Assembly (NCBI GenBank): GCA_965237965.1
Contig: CBDEGT010000001.1
Coordinates: 744,001-808,000 of the forward strand
Source: UBA2988 sp965237965
GTDB taxonomy: Bacteria > Gemmatimonadota > Gemmatimonadetes > Longimicrobiales > Gaopeijiaceae
Length of the DNA: 64,000 bases
Direction of reading: 5' to 3'
Part shown: positions 17,174-25,139 of the stretch, one piece after another
How positions within the stretch are numbered: position 1 is the stretch's first letter
Layout: every line of letters starts with the position of its first letter
Notes under the pieces: generated by a model
The model's input: the letters and a program-made list of their open reading frames with translations, nothing else
What the model was told of the DNA's origin: nothing
Database searches by the model: none
Position numbers and translations under genes: made by a program

Positions 17174-18147
17174 GACCTGAGCAGATCGTGGAGGTGCACG
17201 ACCCCCCTGAGCACTCCGTCCTCGTCCACGACCGGCAGCGCCATCACCCCCCCTTCCTCCATCCGATGCACTGCCAGAGAAGCCAGCTCACCGACCGATG
17301 CGGTGCGCGGGCTGCGGCTCATGACATCCACGACCGGACGCTCTGCCCATTCCTCGTCCCGCTCCATCAGCCTGGTGAGATCCCCTGCCGTGAGCACCCC
17401 GACCACCCGATCCGAGCCGTCCACGATCGGGACCGTCCCCCGCAGTTCGGCGATCGGCACGACCGCCTCGCGCATGCGCGCCCCCTCGTGGAGGCACGGA
17501 AACCCCTCACCCACCATCACCTCTTCTACCCGAAGGCTGAGCTTCCGTCCCAGCACTCCGCCGGGGTGAAGCAGTGCGAAGTCCTCGGGGCGGAACCCTT
17601 TGCGTCGGAACACGGCAACCGCCAGAGCGTCTCCCATGGCGAGAGCCGCGGTCGTGGAGGAGGTCGGGGCGAGATCCAGGGGACAGGCTTCCTCGGCCAC
17701 GGAGCAGTCCAGCACCACGCGCGCGTGACGGGCAAGCGAGGAGCGCGGATGCCCCGTGAGGGCCACAATCGGAACGCCGAGCCGGAGCAGGTAGTCGGTC
17801 AGCCCCACCAACTCGGAGGACTCCCCGCTCTTGGAGACGAGGAGCGCCACGTCGCTGCGCGAGACGATTCCCAGATCGCCGTGCAGTCCCTCGATGGGGT
17901 GAAGGAACGTCGCCGGCGTGCCGGTCGAAGTCAGAGTCGCGGCGATCTTGCGCGCCACGATCCCGCTCTTGCCGATGCCGGAGGCGATCACGCGCCCGGG
18001 CGCATCGGAGATAAGGGCGCACGCATCCACGAACGCGTCGCCCAATCGGGCCTCGAGCGCTAACACCGCGGCGGCCTCCAGCCTCAGCACGCGACGCCCC
18101 TCCTCGAGCAGCCGTGCGGGATCCTTGGCCCCCTCAGCTCCGCTCAT
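17161..18147 (-). CDS. kdsD: Arabinose-5-phosphate isomerase (Kdo pathway)
   Basis: 328 residues from ATG 18147. It converts ribulose-5-phosphate to arabinose-5-phosphate, the first step towards Kdo. The N-terminal SIS domain has GRVIASGIGKSGIVARKIAATLTSTGTPATFLHP and the sugar-phosphate loop LVSKSGESSELVGLTDYL, then DLAPTSSTTAALAMGDALA and LLHPGGVLGRKLSLRVEEVM. Two CBS domains fill residues about 205-328. SIS followed by a CBS pair is the KdsD/KpsF layout. It overlaps kdsC by 14 bp and lptC by 13 bp, so Kdo synthesis and LPS export are co-transcribed. Confidence 0.95.
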   Translation of the reverse strand: MSGAEGAKDPARLLEEGRRVLRLEAAAVLALEARLGDAFVDACALISDAPGRVIASGIGKSGIVARKIAATLTSTGTPATFLHPIEGLHGDLGIVSRSDVALLVSKSGESSELVGLTDYLLRLGVPIVALTGHPRSSLARHARVVLDCSVAEEACPLDLAPTSSTTAALAMGDALAVAVFRRKGFRPEDFALLHPGGVLGRKLSLRVEEVMVGEGFPCLHEGARMREAVVPIAELRGTVPIVDGSDRVVGVLTAGDLTRLMERDEEWAERPVVDVMSRSPRTASVGELASLAVHRMEEGGVMALPVVDEDGVLRGVVHLHDLLRSWLL

Positions 18148-18703
18148 GCTCGTACTCCGCGACCAGTGCGTCCCACTCCCCCCGCGCCGTAAGGAGCGCG
18201 CGACAAAACTCACGCACCGCGCCCCGGCCGCCGCTGCACCGCGATCGCCACTCCGCGAGGGCGGCGACCTCGGGCTGCGCGTTCGCCACCGCCGCCTTGA
18301 GCCCGACCCGGCGCAGAACCGCCAGATCGGGGAGGTCGTCGGCGAGCATCGCGGTTTGTTCCCAGGAGGCACCGCATCGCCGCAGGATTCCCTCCACCAG
18401 CGGAATCTTCCGCGCGTCCGGATCTTGATGGCACTCTTCTACCCCCAGCTCCGCGGCACGCAGCGACGTAGCCTTGGAGACGCGCCCGGACACGAACGCT
18501 ACGCGGATGCCGGCGCGCTTCAGGAGATGGATCCCGATCCCGTCCTGGATGTCGAAGCGCTTGAGCTCCAGCGCTCCCCCTCCGGGAATCGCGCCGACGT
18601 ACACCCCCGCGTCGGTCAATACCCCGTCGACGTCGAAGATGACCAGGCGGATAGCGCGCGCCCGCGCCTCCGTGAGCCCTTGCCCGGGCGCGGCCGTGTT
18701 CAT
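18134..18703 (-). CDS. kdsC: 3-deoxy-D-manno-octulosonate 8-phosphate phosphatase
   Basis: 189 residues from ATG 18703. It hydrolyses Kdo-8-phosphate to Kdo. It is a C0-type HAD phosphatase without a cap: nucleophile motif VIFDVDGVLTDAGVYV near residue 20, then FDIQDGIGIHLLKRAGIRVAFVSGR and MLADDLPDLAVLRRVGLKAAVANA. In the acidic motif the usual GDD is ADD, still with the second and third acidic residues. The frame is open far upstream into kdsA on the wrong frame, but homology begins only here. It starts 13 bp after the kdsA stop. Confidence 0.93.
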   Translation of the reverse strand: MNTAAPGQGLTEARARAIRLVIFDVDGVLTDAGVYVGAIPGGGALELKRFDIQDGIGIHLLKRAGIRVAFVSGRVSKATSLRAAELGVEECHQDPDARKIPLVEGILRRCGASWEQTAMLADDLPDLAVLRRVGLKAAVANAQPEVAALAEWRSRCSGGRGAVREFCRALLTARGEWDALVAEYEHERS

Positions 18704-18716
18704 GGGTTGAACTCGA

Positions 18717-19532
18717 TCAGCCGGAAAGGGGAGCGGCACTGCCGCGGCCGACCCCGAGCGCCTGCCGGATCGCGAGCACCTGCTCCAGCAGGGCGGGAAG
18801 GCGCTCGAGTGGGAGCATCGTGGCCGCGTCGGATGGCGCGCTCCGGGGGCGCGGATGCACCTCGAGAAAAAGGGCGTCGCATCCGGCCGCAACCGCAGCG
18901 CACACGAGCGCCGGAACGTGCTCGGGGTCGCCACCACTCGAGCCGGCCGCGCGTCCCGGCCGTTGGACCGAGTGGGTTCCGTCGAACACGACGGGACAGC
19001 CGCATTCCACTCGCACCCGCGCGAACACGCGCATGTCCACCACCAAGTCGCCGTAACCGAAGAACGTACCGCGCTCGGTGACGGCCACGTCCGGGGCACC
19101 CGCAGCACGCGCCTTGGCGACCGCCCCCACCATTTCCTCGGGCGCCATCCACTGGCCCTTCTTGAGGTTGACGGCTCTCCCGGTCTGTCCCGCGGCCACC
19201 ACGAGATCCGTCTGTCGGCTCAGGAAGGCCGGGATCTGGAGAACGTCCGCCACCTCGGCCACGCGCGCCGCCTGGGCGGGCTCGTGCACGTCGGTGAGCA
19301 GCGGGAGGCCGGTCTCGCTCGCCACCCTTCCCAGCCGGCGGAGACCCTCCTCGAGCCCGGGGCCGCGCGGCGATTCCGGTCGCGCCCGATTGGCCTTGTC
19401 GAAGGAGGCCTTGAAAATCACGGGGAGATCCAGCTCGTCGCCTAACCGAGCGAGCGTGCGCGCAACCTCGAGGTTGAGCGCGTCCTCCTCCAGGACACAT
19501 GGGCCGGCAATCAGCGTGAATCGCTCTAGCAC
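18717..19532 (-). CDS. kdsA: Kdo-8-phosphate synthase
   Basis: 271 residues from GTG 19532. It condenses phosphoenolpyruvate with arabinose-5-phosphate. The TIM-barrel shows the family signatures FTLIAGPCVLEEDALNLEVA, IFKASFDKANR, LPLLTDVHEPAQAARVAEVADVLQIPAFLSRQTDL, NLKKGQWMAPEEM, VTERGTFFGYGDLVVDMR, FDGTHSVQRPG and LFLEVHPRP. The stretch CPVVFDGTHSVQ without an extra Asn, and Cys in place (IAGPCV), leave open whether it is metal-dependent. It starts 12 bp after the pyrG stop, inside the short CTAG-ended palindrome at 19526-19548. Confidence 0.95.
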   Translation of the reverse strand: MLERFTLIAGPCVLEEDALNLEVARTLARLGDELDLPVIFKASFDKANRARPESPRGPGLEEGLRRLGRVASETGLPLLTDVHEPAQAARVAEVADVLQIPAFLSRQTDLVVAAGQTGRAVNLKKGQWMAPEEMVGAVAKARAAGAPDVAVTERGTFFGYGDLVVDMRVFARVRVECGCPVVFDGTHSVQRPGRAAGSSGGDPEHVPALVCAAVAAGCDALFLEVHPRPRSAPSDAATMLPLERLPALLEQVLAIRQALGVGRGSAAPLSG

Positions 19533-19548
19533 GTCGGCGACCTGCTAG
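19526..19548. repeat. Short CTAG-ended palindrome at the pyrG-kdsA junction
   Basis: A 23-bp near-palindrome (CTAGCACGTCGG followed by CGACCTGCTAG) whose minus-strand half CTAGCAGGTCGC equals the end of the two MITE-like elements at 22113-22247 and 25050-25139. It supplies the TAG stop of pyrG (19545-19547) and the GTG start of kdsA (19530-19532). It could be a relic of a shortened or excised element. Confidence 0.5.
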
Positions 19549-21230
19549 TCCACGGCTCCGACAGCCGCGCCACGTGCGTCCTGGGCTGCCCCGTCGGCCT
19601 CTGGCCCGACCAACCCGGCGTGACGTGCGGCAGCCTCGATGAACGAGGCGAACAACGGGGCCGGGGCCATGGGGCGACTCTTGAGCTCAGGGTGAAACTG
19701 GCAGGCCACGAACCACGGGTGGTCTCCTATCTCGATGATCTCCACCAGCTCTTCGTCCGGCGAAGTTCCGCTGATCGTCAAGCCCCCGGCCTCCAGCCGG
19801 TCTCGATAGGTGTTGTTCACCTCGAACCTATGGCGATGGCGCTCGCTGATCTCCCGGTCACCGTAGATCTCGGCTACTCTTGATCCGGGACGCAGGACCG
19901 CAGGGTAGGCTCCTAGCCGCATCGTGCCGCCCTTCGTGGTGACGTTGCGCTGTGAGTCCATCAGGCAAATCACGGGATCGGGCGACGATTCAGCGAACTC
20001 CGATGAGTGCGACTCCGTGAGTCCGACCACGGTCCGCGCAAACTCGATCACGGCGCACTGGAGCCCAAGGCAGATCCCGAAGAACGGCAATTCACGCTCA
20101 CGCGCCCACCGGATCGCGGACAGCATCCCCTCGATTCCGCGCGGCCCGAAGCCACCCGGAATGAGCAGTCCGTCGTACGCCTGGAGTCGCTCCGCGCCGG
20201 TATCGTGCTCGAACTGCTCGCTGGAGAGCCAGTCGATCTCGACCCCGACATCGTTGTCGATCCCGCCGTGAATGAGCGCTTCATGCACGGACTTATAGGC
20301 GTCCACGAGCTCCGTGTACTTACCCACGACCGCGATGCGCACCTGGCCGCGACCCGGGCGCCTGATCCGCTCGACCATACGAGTCCACGGACCGAGATCG
20401 GGGGCGGAGGCGTCGAGCCCGAGCCGTTCCAGCGCCACGTCGTCGAGCCGTTGCTTACGAAACGCGAGCGGCTCCTCGTAGATGGTTTCGACGTCGCGGG
20501 CCTCGATCACGGCTTCCACGTCGACGTTGGTGAAGAGCGCAATCTTGCTGCGAATGTCATCATCGAGCGCTCGCTCGGTCCTGCAGATGACGATGTCAGG
20601 TTGGATCCCGATCTCCATCAGCTCCCGCACAGAGTGCTGGGTGGGCTTTGTCTTGAGCTCTCCAGCGGCAGCGATGTAGGGCACCAGCGTCAGATGGATG
20701 AAGAGTACGTGTTCGCGCCCGACGTCCTGGCGGAACTGGCGGATCGCCTCCAGGAACGGAAGGCTCTCGATATCGCCGACCGTTCCACCGATTTCGGTGA
20801 TCACAACGTCGTGGTCGTCGGAAAGACGGCGAATCGCTGCCTTGATCTCGTCGGTGATGTGTGGAATCACCTGTACGGTTGAGCCCAGGTAGTCGCCTCT
20901 GCGCTCCTTGTTGATCACGTTCTGGTAGATGCGACCGCTGGTGATGTTGTTGGCCTGCGAGAGAGGGCGTTCGATAAAGCGCTCGTAGTGACCCAGATCC
21001 AAATCCGTTTCTGCCCCGTCGTCCGTCACGAACACCTCGCCGTGCTGGAACGGCGACAGGGTTCCGGGATCGACATTGATGTACGGATCGAACTTCTGAA
21101 GCGTCACGTCCAGCCCGCGCTCCCTGAGCAAACGGCCGAGTGAAGCGGCCGCGATCCCCTTCCCGAGGGAGGAAACCACGCCTCCGGTAACGAACACGTA
21201 CTTGGTAGGACGCTCTATGCGGTCGGTCAT
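19545..21230 (-). CDS. pyrG: CTP synthase
   Basis: 561 residues. It aminates UTP to CTP using glutamine and ATP. The N-terminal amidoligase domain (about 1-275) starts TKYVFVTGGVVSSLGKGIAAASLGRLL and includes the FDPYINVDPGTLSPFQHGEVFVTDDGAETDLDLGHYERF signature. The C-terminal class I glutaminase has the nucleophile in FFGICLGLQCAVIEFAR and the His-Glu pair in FHPELKSRP. In this operon it lies between kdsB and kdsA, which suits CTP being the co-substrate of KdsB. The start overlaps the kdsB stop by 4 bp. Confidence 0.97.
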   Translation of the reverse strand: MTDRIERPTKYVFVTGGVVSSLGKGIAAASLGRLLRERGLDVTLQKFDPYINVDPGTLSPFQHGEVFVTDDGAETDLDLGHYERFIERPLSQANNITSGRIYQNVINKERRGDYLGSTVQVIPHITDEIKAAIRRLSDDHDVVITEIGGTVGDIESLPFLEAIRQFRQDVGREHVLFIHLTLVPYIAAAGELKTKPTQHSVRELMEIGIQPDIVICRTERALDDDIRSKIALFTNVDVEAVIEARDVETIYEEPLAFRKQRLDDVALERLGLDASAPDLGPWTRMVERIRRPGRGQVRIAVVGKYTELVDAYKSVHEALIHGGIDNDVGVEIDWLSSEQFEHDTGAERLQAYDGLLIPGGFGPRGIEGMLSAIRWARERELPFFGICLGLQCAVIEFARTVVGLTESHSSEFAESSPDPVICLMDSQRNVTTKGGTMRLGAYPAVLRPGSRVAEIYGDREISERHRHRFEVNNTYRDRLEAGGLTISGTSPDEELVEIIEIGDHPWFVACQFHPELKSRPMAPAPLFASFIEAAARHAGLVGPEADGAAQDARGAAVGAVD

Positions 21231-22015
21231 GGTCTCGTCACGTAGGCTTGGGCGTGTCCCATCTCGATCAGTCGCTCCTCCAGCCGCACCACGTCGGCCG
21301 GTGTGTCCACCCCGGGATCCGCGGTTCCCACCACCGCAACCCCGATTCGGATCCCTGCCTCCAGGGGGCGGAGCTGCTCCAGCCTTTCGATCTCCTCCAA
21401 CGGCGAGGGGGGGAGCGCCACCCAGGCCTCGAGAGCGTCACGCGTGTATGCGTAGATCCCGACGTGCCGCAAGAACGGGGCACGCTCGAGCTGGTCGCGA
21501 GTGGGCTTGCCCTCTCGATTGTACGGAACCTGCGCGCGGGAAAAATAGAGTGCACGACCGCTGTTCGCGCGCGCGACCTTCACCACGACCGGATCCTTGC
21601 GCGCGAAGTCGTCAAGTAGCGGCGTAGCGCAAGTCCCCACCTCCCATCCCTCGTCGAGCACGAGCTGGACGGCAGCCGACAGCTGCCGCTCCTCGAGAAG
21701 CGGCTCGTCTCCCTGGACGTTCGCGATCACGTCGAAGTCGCGGAATTCCTCCCGCGCCGCGACCTCGGCCACACGGTCGGTGCCCGAGGGATGGTCCGCA
21801 ACGGTCATTTCCACGGGAGCCCCCAGAGCGCGGCAGACCCGAGCCACCTCTTCCGAGTCCGTGGCCACGACCGCGTGATCGAGGGACGCGAGCTGCGCGA
21901 CACGTCGCCACACCCACTCGATGAGAGGGCGACCGAGGATCGGATATAGCGGCTTGTTGGGGAGCCTGGTGGAAGCGAGCCGAGCCGGGACGATGCCCAG
22001 GACGCTCTTGCTCAC
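21227..22015 (-). CDS. kdsB: CMP-Kdo synthetase (3-deoxy-manno-octulosonate cytidylyltransferase)
   Basis: 262 residues from GTG 22015 (SKSVLGIVPARLAST). The longer open frame upstream runs through a MITE-like repeat and is not homologous. It activates Kdo with CTP. Motifs: IVPARLASTRLPNKPLYPILGRPLIEWV, VVATDSEEVARVCRALG, DHPSGTDRVAEVA, VIANVQGDEPLLEE, and RHVGIYAYTRDALEAW. It is the first gene of the Kdo/pyrG/lpt operon; translation of pyrG is coupled to it through a 4-bp overlap. Confidence 0.95.
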   Translation of the reverse strand: MSKSVLGIVPARLASTRLPNKPLYPILGRPLIEWVWRRVAQLASLDHAVVATDSEEVARVCRALGAPVEMTVADHPSGTDRVAEVAAREEFRDFDVIANVQGDEPLLEERQLSAAVQLVLDEGWEVGTCATPLLDDFARKDPVVVKVARANSGRALYFSRAQVPYNREGKPTRDQLERAPFLRHVGIYAYTRDALEAWVALPPSPLEEIERLEQLRPLEAGIRIGVAVVGTADPGVDTPADVVRLEERLIEMGHAQAYVTRP

Positions 22016-22112
22016 CGGGCCCCGAGGGGCCTGCGGCGGTGCGCGGCGGGAGTAACCACGCCCCTGAAGGTACCCGTCCGCACGAGGGGGGGTCAAGCGC
22101 ACGCGCAACCCA

Positions 22113-22247
22113 CTAGCAGGTCGCTGATAAAGGGGAGTGCACCGCCCCGGACCAAGGTAGACATGAGCTTGCGGTTCGAGGGTTATGGGTGGCACCCGCA
22201 ACGCGGTGCGTTCCCCTTTATCAGCGACTTTATCAGCGACCTGCTAG
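22113..22247. repeat. MITE-like palindromic element 1 (CTAGCAGG ends)
   Basis: 135 bp between kdsB and pabA. The left arm 22113-22145 begins CTAGCAGGTCGCTGATAAAG. The right arm 22203-22247 is its inverse complement, except for two changes and a direct duplication of TTTATCAGCGAC (22217-22228 and 22229-22240). The roughly 57-bp centre has no evident gene. The right end of the element at 25050-25139 carries nearly the same arm. Perfectly shared outer CTAG and long terminal inverted repeats are typical of non-autonomous transposons; no matching transposase is in the window. Confidence 0.75.
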
Positions 22248-22251
22248 AGCG

Positions 22252-22827
22252 TCAGAGCGTCAAGAAGTTGCGCAGCAGTGCGTCGCCGTGGTCGCCGAAG
22301 AGCGACTCGGGATGGAACTGGACCCCCCAGACCGGGAAGCGCCGGTGGCGCGCCGCCTGGACCTCGTCTTCCTCGCCGGGGAGGTCGGTCCAAGCGATCG
22401 CCTCGAGCTCATCCGGGAGGGAGGCCGGATCCGTCACCAAGGAGTGGTAGCGGGCCACCGTGAAGGGCGAGGGCAGCCCGGTCAGGATCCCGACTCCGGT
22501 GTGCCGAACCGGCGCGGTCTTCCCGTGCATGACCCGACGCGCCTGAACGGTGCGCCCGCCGAAGGCTTCACCCACGGCCTGGTGGCCGAGGCAAACACCC
22601 AGCGTGGGAACCTCGCGACCGAGGGCCCGAATCAGCTCCACGCTCACTCCCGCTTGGGCCGGCGTGCACGGGCCGGGCGAGACAACGATACGGTCCGGCG
22701 CGAGCGACCGTATCTCCTCCACGCTGCGCTCGTCGTTCCTGAGCACAGTCGGTTCGGCACCGAGCGCGCCGAGGGCCTGCACCAGGTTGAAGGTGAAGGA
22801 GTCGTAGTTGTCGAGGACGAGGATCAT
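22252..22827 (-). CDS. pabA: Anthranilate / aminodeoxychorismate synthase glutamine amidotransferase
   Basis: 191 residues. A class I amidotransferase that passes ammonia from glutamine to TrpE or PabB. It begins MILVLDNYDSFTFNLVQALG, has the oxyanion and nucleophile segments VVSPGPCTPAQAGVS and TLGVCLGHQAVGEAFGG, the MHGKTAPVRH loop, and the His-Glu pair in GVQFHPESL. No synthase partner (trpE/pabB) is in the window, so the choice between TrpG and PabA is open; the enzyme may serve both. It is divergent from the metal transporter locus and ends 5 bp before MITE-like element 1. Confidence 0.9.
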   Translation of the reverse strand: MILVLDNYDSFTFNLVQALGALGAEPTVLRNDERSVEEIRSLAPDRIVVSPGPCTPAQAGVSVELIRALGREVPTLGVCLGHQAVGEAFGGRTVQARRVMHGKTAPVRHTGVGILTGLPSPFTVARYHSLVTDPASLPDELEAIAWTDLPGEEDEVQAARHRRFPVWGVQFHPESLFGDHGDALLRNFLTL

Positions 22828-23116
22828 GGTGGTTATCTTAGGCCAATCCCCCGACCGATGGCAGGAGCCCTGTGTTCAAGCGCCGCATCGTCGTGCGGGA
22901 CGGTCGCCGGCTCGCGGACATCCAGCGCACCGGAGCTCTCGGCCTGGAGACGGCAGCGAACGAGGTCGCCGGGCGAATCTAGCATCCCGATCCGGATGGA
23001 TCCGGACCGGACGGCGAGCTGGACTCCGCCTGGGACCGATCCCCCCCCGGGGGTTATCTTCACCCCCGCCTGTGGCCGGCCCGAGGCCGACCGCCTCCGT
23101 CCGACCCGCTCCGCCG
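22828..23116. other. Divergent intergenic region, no convincing gene
   Basis: 289 bp between pabA (minus) and the broken znuA (plus). A 36-codon GTG frame at 22872-22982 (VFKRRIVVRDGRRLADIQ...) has no recognisable relatives. A GC-rich inverted motif, GGGGGTTATCTTCACCCCC, sits near 23050-23068, about 50 bp before znuA. It could be a regulatory hairpin or operator but does not match a metal-regulator box that I know. Promoters of both divergent units should lie here. Confidence 0.4.
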
Positions 23117-23490
23117 ATGCGCTCATCGCCCAACCGCGCCCACCGATCTTCGGGGACCGCGATCGCCCGCACGGTGGTCGTGCTGACCACCGCAGCGAGC
23201 GGCTGTGGGGAAGAGCCCGATCTCCGAGCCGGCGGAGCCCACCGGGAAGAGGTCCCCCGCGTGGTCGCCTCGATCTTCCCACTCGCGGACCTCGCCGCAT
23301 GGGTCGGGGGCGACGACGTGCTGATCGGCGTGCTGGCCCCACCTCGTGCAGCTCCTGCGACGTTCGAGCCCTGCCGGTACACGTTCTCGATCCGATCGGC
23401 GGACCGGGCGTGGACAGGCGCGAGAGCTACCTGGCGATGATGCGCTTCAACGGCAATCAGATGGCGCGCGCGCTCGCGCACGGGATGTGA
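23117..23490 (+). pseudogene. znuA: Metal ABC transporter binding protein, internally deleted remnant
   Basis: From ATG 23117 the first 85 or so codons give a lipoprotein start (lipobox-like TAASGC) and the N-terminal ZnuA-like core VVASIFPLADLAAWVGGDDVLIGVLAPP, ending ATFEP. About 10 bp later the homology resumes in another frame at the family C-terminus VLDPIGGPGVDRRESYLAMMRFNGNQMARAL, which stops at 23490. Around 180-200 central residues, including most metal ligands, are missing and the frame is broken. The stop overlaps the GTG of the ATPase gene (GTGA), so the junction with znuC is ancestral and the loss occurred within this gene. Confidence 0.75.
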
Positions 23491-24233
23491 GCGACGCGGT
23501 CTTGGTCCGAGATGTCTGGTTCGCCTACGACGGCGAACCGGTCATCCGGGGCGCCACCTTCGAAGTCGCCGCGGGCTCGTTCACGGCACTGATCGGACCG
23601 AACGGCGCCGGCAAGAGCACCTTGCTCAGGATCCTGCTCGGCCTGCTGAGGCCTGATCGCGGACGGATCGAGGTATTCGGCGGTCCCCCCGGCGACCGGA
23701 CCCAGCCGATCGGATACGTTGCCCAGCGGGTACGGCTGCCGATCGGATTCCCGATTTCGGTTGCGGAAGTGGCTCTCATGGGACGCTATGGGCGGCTCGG
23801 TCCCCTGCACCGGCCGCGCGTCTCCGACCGGGCACGCGTGACCGCCGCGCTGGAGAGGGTCGGCATGAGGGAGCACGCGCGCCGCCGTTTCGGAGAGCTC
23901 TCCGGTGGGCAGCAGCAGCGCGTACTGATCGCGCGCGCACTGGCCAGCGATCCGCGTCTGCTCCTGCTGGACGAACCCACCGCAGGGCTCGATCCGGCCG
24001 CCCGTGCACGCTTCTACGCGCTCGTGTGCGATCTGCAGCACGACGAGGGGCTCACCGTGCTATGTGCATCGCACGACCTTGAAGTCGTGTCCGCGCACGT
24101 GGATCGCTTGGTACTTCTAGACCACGAAGTCAGGGCTGCGGGACCGCCCCACGAAATACTCGCCAGCCCCGAGCTCGCGCAGGCCTACGCGTTTCCGGAG
24201 CCACACGATCACGGCGAAGTCTCGCGCCCATGA
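23487..24233 (+). CDS. znuC: Metal (zinc/manganese) ABC transporter ATPase
   Basis: 248 residues from GTG 23487. ATPase for import of a divalent metal. Walker A GPNGAGKST in FTALIGPNGAGKSTLLRILLGLL, Q-loop IGYVAQRVRLPIGFPISVAEVALMGRYGR (typical of the ZnuC/MntB group), signature LSGGQQQRVLIARAL, Walker B LLLLDEPTAGLDPAA, and H-loop CASHDL. It overlaps the znuA remnant and the permease gene by 4 bp each. With its binding protein broken, the transporter may be idle or depend on a binding protein encoded elsewhere. Confidence 0.9.
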   Translation: MSDAVLVRDVWFAYDGEPVIRGATFEVAAGSFTALIGPNGAGKSTLLRILLGLLRPDRGRIEVFGGPPGDRTQPIGYVAQRVRLPIGFPISVAEVALMGRYGRLGPLHRPRVSDRARVTAALERVGMREHARRRFGELSGGQQQRVLIARALASDPRLLLLDEPTAGLDPAARARFYALVCDLQHDEGLTVLCASHDLEVVSAHVDRLVLLDHEVRAAGPPHEILASPELAQAYAFPEPHDHGEVSRP

Positions 24234-25036
24234 TCGAGTTCCTCGGGTACGGCTTCGCCCAACGCGCCCTGATCACAGGCGCGTTGATCGGACTCAGCTG
24301 CGCGGTCCTAGCCTTCTTCGTCGTGCTTCGGCGCATGGCATTCATAGGAATCGGAATCTCGCACGCGGCGCTCGGAGGGGTGGCGCTCGGCATGGTGCTG
24401 GGCATGTCCCCGATGCTCGCAGCGATCGTTTTCTCCGTCGGCGTGGCCTGGGTGATCGGCTGGATCGGGGCCCGCGGCCAGGTCTCCGAGGACACAGCGA
24501 TCGGGGTGTTCTTCCCGACTGCGATGGCGCTCGGGGTAGCGCTCATCAGTCTTTCTCCCACCTATCGGCAGGACCTGATGGGCTACCTGTTCGGGAACAT
24601 CCTTTCGGTCCGCCAGGCCGACGTGTGGATCCTCGCGGGGCTCGCTACGGGCTCGCTCGGGATCCTCGCCGCCTTCTTCAAGGAGTTCCTCTTCCTGGGT
24701 GTCGACGAGGAGGCCGCGCGCGCGGCGGGTCTGCCCGTCGAGCGCCTCCGCTATGTGCTCCTCACCGTGCTCGCGGTCACGATCGTCGCTTCGATGAAGC
24801 TGGTGGGGATCGTGCTGGTCTCGGCCTTTCTGGTGATCCCGGCCGCGACCGGCCAGGCAGTTGCGGGATCGACCCGCTCGATGCTGCTGGTCGCGATCGG
24901 GTCTGCCCTCGCCTCGGTGGTCGGCGGGCTCTGGCTCTCGTGGCTCTGGGATCTGCCGTCGGGAGCCTCGATCGTGCTCGTGGCCGCGACGCTGTTCTTC
25001 GCCGCCCTGCTGCTCGGGCAACTGCGCGGGCGTTAG
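24230..25036 (+). CDS. znuB: Metal ABC transporter permease
   Basis: 268 residues with about eight hydrophobic helices. ABC-3 family features: LSCAVLAFFVVLRRMAFIGIGISHAALGGVALG near the N-terminus, and VASMKLVGIVLVSAFLVIPAATGQAVA, the conserved permease helix with its proline-rich turn. It forms the inner-membrane channel for zinc or manganese together with ZnuC. It overlaps znuC (ATGA). A GC-rich hairpin covers the stop codon. Confidence 0.9.
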   Translation: MIEFLGYGFAQRALITGALIGLSCAVLAFFVVLRRMAFIGIGISHAALGGVALGMVLGMSPMLAAIVFSVGVAWVIGWIGARGQVSEDTAIGVFFPTAMALGVALISLSPTYRQDLMGYLFGNILSVRQADVWILAGLATGSLGILAAFFKEFLFLGVDEEAARAAGLPVERLRYVLLTVLAVTIVASMKLVGIVLVSAFLVIPAATGQAVAGSTRSMLLVAIGSALASVVGGLWLSWLWDLPSGASIVLVAATLFFAALLLGQLRGR

Positions 25037-25043
25037 CGCCCGC
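25026..25043 (+). terminator. Candidate terminator hairpin at the end of znuB
   Basis: GCGGGCG and CGCCCGC form a perfect 7-bp stem with a TTAG loop that contains the znuB stop codon. No T-run follows, so it would be a non-canonical terminator or only an mRNA-end stabiliser. Confidence 0.4.
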
Positions 25044-25049
25044 TGCGGG

Positions 25050-25139
25050 CTAGCAGGCCGCGCGCGCAGGGGACCGGCGCGGTTCAGCCGAGGAGCGACG
25101 ACGAGTCGTACTGTGCTCCCTTCTTCAGCGACCTGCTAG
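25050..25139. repeat. MITE-like palindromic element 2 (CTAGCAGG ends)
   Basis: 90 bp between convergent znuB and nadE. The left end is CTAGCAGGCCGC and the right end, read on the minus strand, is CTAGCAGGTCGCTGAAGAAG. The right end closely matches the arms of element 1 (22113-22247). The two arms of this copy are less alike (about 16 of 25), so it looks older. The TAG stop of nadE (25136-25138) lies inside its right end. Confidence 0.6.

Noticed and set aside
18703..19108. Long N-terminal extension of kdsC
   Set aside because: This portion overlaps kdsA in another frame; HAD homology begins just after ATG 18703.
22189..23490. 433-codon plus-strand open frame
   Set aside because: Antisense to pabA for half its length. 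Only its last 40 codons are meaningful, as the C-terminus of the broken znuA.
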